This document shows, piece by piece, positions 22,305-25,646 of a stretch of DNA of 25,646 nucleotides (within the stretch, counting starts at the first letter, position 1; each line of letters opens with the position of its first letter). The DNA comes from JAKPCT01 sp029553165 (lineage in GTDB: Bacteria; Bacillota; UBA4882; UBA8346), in assembly GCA_035359995.1 (NCBI GenBank), contig DAORZT010000043.1, positions 1 to 25,646 of the forward strand, written 5' to 3'. The position numbers and the translations under genes were made by a program. The notes beneath the pieces are model-generated. The model was not told the origin of the DNA, did no database searches, and was given only the letters and a program-made list of their open reading frames with translations.

Positions 22305-24929
22305 ATGAGGTTACGAGCAGGATCTTTTTTTACCAGATTAATTATAATTGGTATTCTAACGCTTATCCCATATCAACAGGTACAGGCGGCGGTTCCTGCC
22401 GAAGTTGGAACTGGTCAGACAGTTACCATTACCATTGCTGATTCGGGGACGGTTGTTGATCATGATATTGTGGTGCGTAACGGCGGGACATTGATCATTG
22501 AGCCGGGAGTTACTTTGAAGTTTGCTGAACCGGCTACTAACATGATAAAAGTTGATGCTGGTGGAACTTTAAGGATCGGGTCACTCTCCGGCGCCAGAGC
22601 TCAACTGTTACCCGAAAACTATCCGGCTGAAACATCGCGTTTGAGTGGAATGAAAGGAATCGAAAACAGTGGAACTTTAATTATAGAGAATGCATTGATC
22701 TGGGGAGCAAGTTCCGGAGTTGACAATAAGAATTCAGGAGTGGTTGAGGTAACCGGTTCGGAGTTTACCAGATGTAACTATGGGATTAAATCAAATAACG
22801 GTCAGATAAAAGTATTTAACAGTAATTTTAATTATAATGGTGACGCCATTGCTGTAACTGATGTTTCAGCAGTGGCCAGTCAAACCTCACAAATATGTGG
22901 TAACCGTTTTTTAAATAATAACAGATCGATTCATCTTGCGGGAAGGAACAACATTAATATTCGTTACAATAATTTTCAGGAGTCTTTTGATGATGAATTA
23001 GGCCAAATATGGAATGGCGAAACAATCTTGCTTGATTTTGGAAGCAATAATGATCAGGTCTTTATTGCTTATAATAACTTTGACCATAGTCGGACTGTCT
23101 ATGATCCTGAGAATGGCAATTACTATTATATCATCGGGAATAACGGCAGTCCGGTTGGGATTTATGACTGCTATTGGAAGAACAATGATGTTGCGTATAC
23201 GACAATTACAGCAATCACCAATGCAAATTTAGTAGGATTTACTGACGAAAAAGCTCCAAATAGTATTGTGGCTGTCCTTTCACCTCGTTCGACTCCGGTT
23301 AACATTACCGGACAAGACAATGACTCACCGGTATTAGTGGACGTAAGTCCATTAAAGGCGAGACGCGGGTTGGTCCATCTGACGGTAGTCATCAGTGATG
23401 AGGGCTGGGGGGTGGAGAGTTCTTCGGTGAAGGTCAAAGTTGGTGGGCAGGAAGCGACGTTGCACAGTACCGGTTATAACAGCCGCCAATACTTCTATTA
23501 CCTGACGGTTAATCTTTCGGAAGAAGGTCACTATGAGTGGAAAGTTGATGCCAAAGACGTTGCGGGAAATCCTTTGGAGATCCCATCCGGTCTGGTCGGG
23601 AGAAAGCTGGAGATCTCCGATAAGTTTTCGGAACTTTGGACTCCGAAGGCTTGGGAGGACTTCGCGGCGGGCACTTATCAACTGATCACCGTACCGATCT
23701 ATCCGGTGGATACTGACCACAAACAGGTTTTAGGGATGGAGGCCCTGGGTTCGAATGTTGCCAGGTGGCAGAATGGTAGTTATAAATATTACGGCAATCC
23801 GGAGTTGGAACCGATTGCTCCGGGCCGGGGGTTCTGGATTAAGTTTGATGCCAGCGAGAGCTATGAGTCAAAGAAGATTGAAGGTGATCGGCAGCTTGAA
23901 CGCCAAAACTATCTCCAACAGACGTTACAGCCGGGATGGCATCTGATTGGAAATCCGTTTCCGACAGACATCACCCTAAAGCATATTACATTCAAGACTC
24001 CGGATGGGAAACATTACAGTTTTGAACAGGCGGTCCTGGCAGGATATATCAACTATGGGCTTTGGTGGTTTGACCGTGACCGTTACCGTTTCGAAAAAGA
24101 ACGCCTGAAGAGTTGGACCGGATATTGGCTGCGAGTCAAAAAAGAGTGTGATATTGTCTACTGGTCGACGCCACAGAATGTGTACGCCAGTTCAATCACT
24201 GATTGGGATGTGCAATTGACTGTCAGTCAGAACAATAGCTATGATGGCGCGGGTTATTTTGGGTTAATCCGGGCGGCTTCGGCCAGTATTGATAACTTTG
24301 ATGCAATTAAACCGCCGGTATTATCCGACGGGATTAAATCATACTTTGTCTTAAATGCGGCCGGTCAGGAGTTTGGAGCTGATTTCCGCCCCGGAAACAC
24401 CCGTCAGGAAAGCTGGGACTATGTTGTGACGGGGCTAACCCCCGGGGAAGCAAAACTGGAATGGAGTACTCTCAACAGTGTTCCACCGAATCAACAGTTA
24501 ATCTTGAAGGACTTAACCACCGGAAAAGAGGTTGACTTACGGAAGACCAATGTCTATCAATTTTCCGTTGGTGGTGAGACCGAACGTAGATTTAAGATTA
24601 CTTTAACCGATGTCGGTCAACAAGCGGTAACAATCGCGAACATTAGAATGAATAATAATCCTTTTGCGCCACTGCGGGAAGAGCTTGTGATCACATATGA
24701 TTTGAATCTGGATGCGACGCTTGAAATCAAGATTTACGACTGGGTTGGCAATTTGGTCTATGTTTATCCCAATACTGCTGTAAGGGCAGGGACTGACTTG
24801 AATTTTCGCTGGAGAGGCGCCAATAACCGGGGAAAGATGGTGGCGAACGGGATTTATTTCTGTAAGATCACTGCCCGGGCTGGGAATTCACAGACAACCC
24901 AAGTAATTAAGATTGCGGTGGTGAACTGA
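22305..24929 (+). CDS. Large secreted beta-helix protein with FlgD-like C-terminal domain
   Basis: I do not recognise this 874-residue protein as a named gene. It has an N-terminal signal peptide (about 1-29, VQA cleavage). A right-handed parallel beta-helix region follows (about 45-310), with Asn/Gly-rich turns and repeated patterns such as GTLIIEPGVTLKF, GTLIIENALIWG and NNFQ. Next are an Ig-like domain (about 345-430; SDEGWGVESSSVKV), a W/G/P-rich module repeated twice (about 455-620; PGRGFWIKF and GWHLIGNPFP...GYWLRVK), and a less clear beta-rich region. A FlgD-type Ig-like domain ends the protein (about 778-874; IKIYDWVGNLVY, GIYFCKITA). Such domain ends occur in secreted or surface proteins of diderms. 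Its place right after tadC suggests a pilus-associated or Tad-secreted surface protein, possibly an adhesin; this is inference. Confidence 0.8.
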   Translation: MRLRAGSFFTRLIIIGILTLIPYQQVQAAVPAEVGTGQTVTITIADSGTVVDHDIVVRNGGTLIIEPGVTLKFAEPATNMIKVDAGGTLRIGSLSGARAQLLPENYPAETSRLSGMKGIENSGTLIIENALIWGASSGVDNKNSGVVEVTGSEFTRCNYGIKSNNGQIKVFNSNFNYNGDAIAVTDVSAVASQTSQICGNRFLNNNRSIHLAGRNNINIRYNNFQESFDDELGQIWNGETILLDFGSNNDQVFIAYNNFDHSRTVYDPENGNYYYIIGNNGSPVGIYDCYWKNNDVAYTTITAITNANLVGFTDEKAPNSIVAVLSPRSTPVNITGQDNDSPVLVDVSPLKARRGLVHLTVVISDEGWGVESSSVKVKVGGQEATLHSTGYNSRQYFYYLTVNLSEEGHYEWKVDAKDVAGNPLEIPSGLVGRKLEISDKFSELWTPKAWEDFAAGTYQLITVPIYPVDTDHKQVLGMEALGSNVARWQNGSYKYYGNPELEPIAPGRGFWIKFDASESYESKKIEGDRQLERQNYLQQTLQPGWHLIGNPFPTDITLKHITFKTPDGKHYSFEQAVLAGYINYGLWWFDRDRYRFEKERLKSWTGYWLRVKKECDIVYWSTPQNVYASSITDWDVQLTVSQNNSYDGAGYFGLIRAASASIDNFDAIKPPVLSDGIKSYFVLNAAGQEFGADFRPGNTRQESWDYVVTGLTPGEAKLEWSTLNSVPPNQQLILKDLTTGKEVDLRKTNVYQFSVGGETERRFKITLTDVGQQAVTIANIRMNNNPFAPLREELVITYDLNLDATLEIKIYDWVGNLVYVYPNTAVRAGTDLNFRWRGANNRGKMVANGIYFCKITARAGNSQTTQVIKIAVVN

Positions 24930-25288
24930 TGGCAGGGTCTGGTTTGGTGCTTTTTCGGGGCACGGAGGAGTTATTGAGTAACATTCGGTTAGCAACGACT
25001 TTTCTTACCCGGTTGCGGGGCTTGATGTTTTATCAGCGAATGCCGCAGATTGACGGATTGTTGTTTAGTCCTTGCAATTCGATTCATACTTTTTGGATGC
25101 GGTTTGCGATCGATGTTATTTTTATGGATCGCAGCGGGAGAATCCTTGCGGTTTATGAGAAACTGCCACCAAACCGGGTGACTAAAACCATAAAAAATGC
25201 TTATTATGTTCTGGAGGCCGAAGCCGGATTTGCAGATCGATTTAAGGTTAAAACAGGCGATTGTTTAAGATGGGAACCGCAAAATTAA
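24929..25288 (+). CDS. DUF192 family protein
   Basis: This 119-residue protein belongs to the DUF192 family (PF02643), a small beta-barrel family of unknown function. Visible family features are the TRLRGLMFYQRMPQIDGLLF segment, the CNSIHTFWMRFAIDVIFMD core and the ending VLEAEAGFADRFKVKTGDCLRW. Unlike many members it has no signal peptide, so it is probably cytoplasmic. Its ATG overlaps the stop of the beta-helix gene by one base (TGATG), implying translational coupling, and it closes the Tad cluster. DUF192 genes recur beside tad genes in my recollection, but the role is unknown. Confidence 0.85.
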   Translation: MAGSGLVLFRGTEELLSNIRLATTFLTRLRGLMFYQRMPQIDGLLFSPCNSIHTFWMRFAIDVIFMDRSGRILAVYEKLPPNRVTKTIKNAYYVLEAEAGFADRFKVKTGDCLRWEPQN

Positions 25289-25626
25289 ATTTTTAACGAG
25301 TCAGTGTTTTTCCTGGTTTCGGCCAGGATTTTGATTGGATAAGGGAATATTTTACCTGATATGTTCTTCATCTTCCTCTTTCAATCTGCAATTTTCTTGC
25401 CTTGATTCGCATTCGGGAGCTCTTTTGTTCACAGCAATCACCTTTTAAAATGCCATCATTAAATGGTAATAATCAATATTATTTAAGTGCTGTTAATCGG
25501 AGTTTTAAAAATTATTACATCCAGAGGAATTTTCTTGTGTCGTTTTCTAATATTAATAGCAGGTAAGTCAGGGAAAGACTGCGAATATTAATATATTATT
25601 TAATTAAATTATTTGGAGGTTCAACT
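25289..25626 (+). other. AT-rich intergenic region after the Tad cluster
   Basis: This 338-nt gap separates the Tad cluster from the next gene. It begins with a modest hairpin. An AATATTAATA direct repeat occurs at 25549-25558 and 25584-25593. A possible 18-residue reading frame with a ribosome site (25535-25591) overlaps these. I find no convincing sigma-A promoter, tRNA or known riboswitch. Confidence 0.5.
25311..25332 (+). terminator. Short hairpin after the DUF192 gene, likely Tad-operon terminator
   Basis: TCCTGG (25311-25316) pairs with CCAGGA (25323-25328), loop TTTCGG, followed by four T. It lies 22 nt after the last Tad-cluster gene. The stem is short, so confidence is moderate. Confidence 0.5.
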
Positions 25627-25646
25627 TTGGCTGAAACAACTGCTTT
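25627..25646 (+). CDS. Start of a gene cut by the window end
   Basis: A TTG codon preceded by a strong GGAGGT (25615-25620, 6 nt spacing) opens a frame reading M-A-E-T-T-A before the window ends. Six complete codons are too few to name it. The strong ribosome site and in-frame continuation are the only evidence. Confidence 0.55.

Noticed and set aside
1..25646. Mobile elements, CRISPR arrays, tRNA or rRNA genes
   Set aside because: No transposase-like protein, spaced direct-repeat array, tRNA cloverleaf or rRNA core sequence was found. The genes have uniform strand and similar composition.

Overview
The window is about 25.6 kb of moderately AT-rich DNA in which every convincing gene lies on the + strand. 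The gene families point to a Firmicutes/Bacillota-type genome. The markers are a cytoplasmic DegS-type kinase with a DegU regulator, accD-accA next to pfkA-pyk, a SAM-I riboswitch ahead of metK, Gram-positive style Shine-Dalgarno sites and frequent TTG starts. A full-length CpaC/RcpA secretin in the Tad locus, and a secreted beta-helix protein ending in a FlgD-like domain, suggest a diderm (outer-membrane-bearing) lineage of that phylum. This is inference from gene content; the species cannot be named from the window.

Region 1 (1-4.4 kb): tldD and tldE encode the two subunits of a TldD/E metalloprotease and are followed by murD, the peptidoglycan D-glutamate ligase. Region 2 (4.4-9.6 kb) is central metabolism. 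A promoter overlapped by a perfect 17-nt inverted repeat precedes a conserved small protein, then accD and accA (the carboxyltransferase of acetyl-CoA carboxylase), pfkA and pyk (the committed and last steps of glycolysis), and trxA. Region 3 (9.6-11.1 kb) is a self-contained metK unit: consensus sigma-A promoter, SAM-I riboswitch, attenuator, gene, strong terminator.

Region 4 (11.2-25.3 kb) is a regulated surface-appendage locus. degS and degU come first, possibly from a sigma-D-like promoter. A 171-nt leader with several stems follows, then a nearly complete Tad (Flp pilus) cluster: flp pilin, prepilin peptidase, TadE and TadG pseudopilin-like proteins, CpaB, secretin CpaC, CpaE/TadZ with an intact receiver domain, ATPase CpaF/TadA, and platform proteins TadB and TadC. 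Two closely linked genes end the run: an 874-residue secreted beta-helix/FlgD-domain protein and a DUF192 protein. Hairpins after flp and between tadG and cpaB probably set unequal expression inside the cluster. The window ends just after the start codon of another gene.

Working picture (inference): DegS-DegU, and perhaps phosphorylation of the CpaE receiver, control assembly of a Flp pilus through an outer-membrane secretin, with the beta-helix protein as a candidate associated surface protein. No transposon, CRISPR array, tRNA or rRNA was seen.
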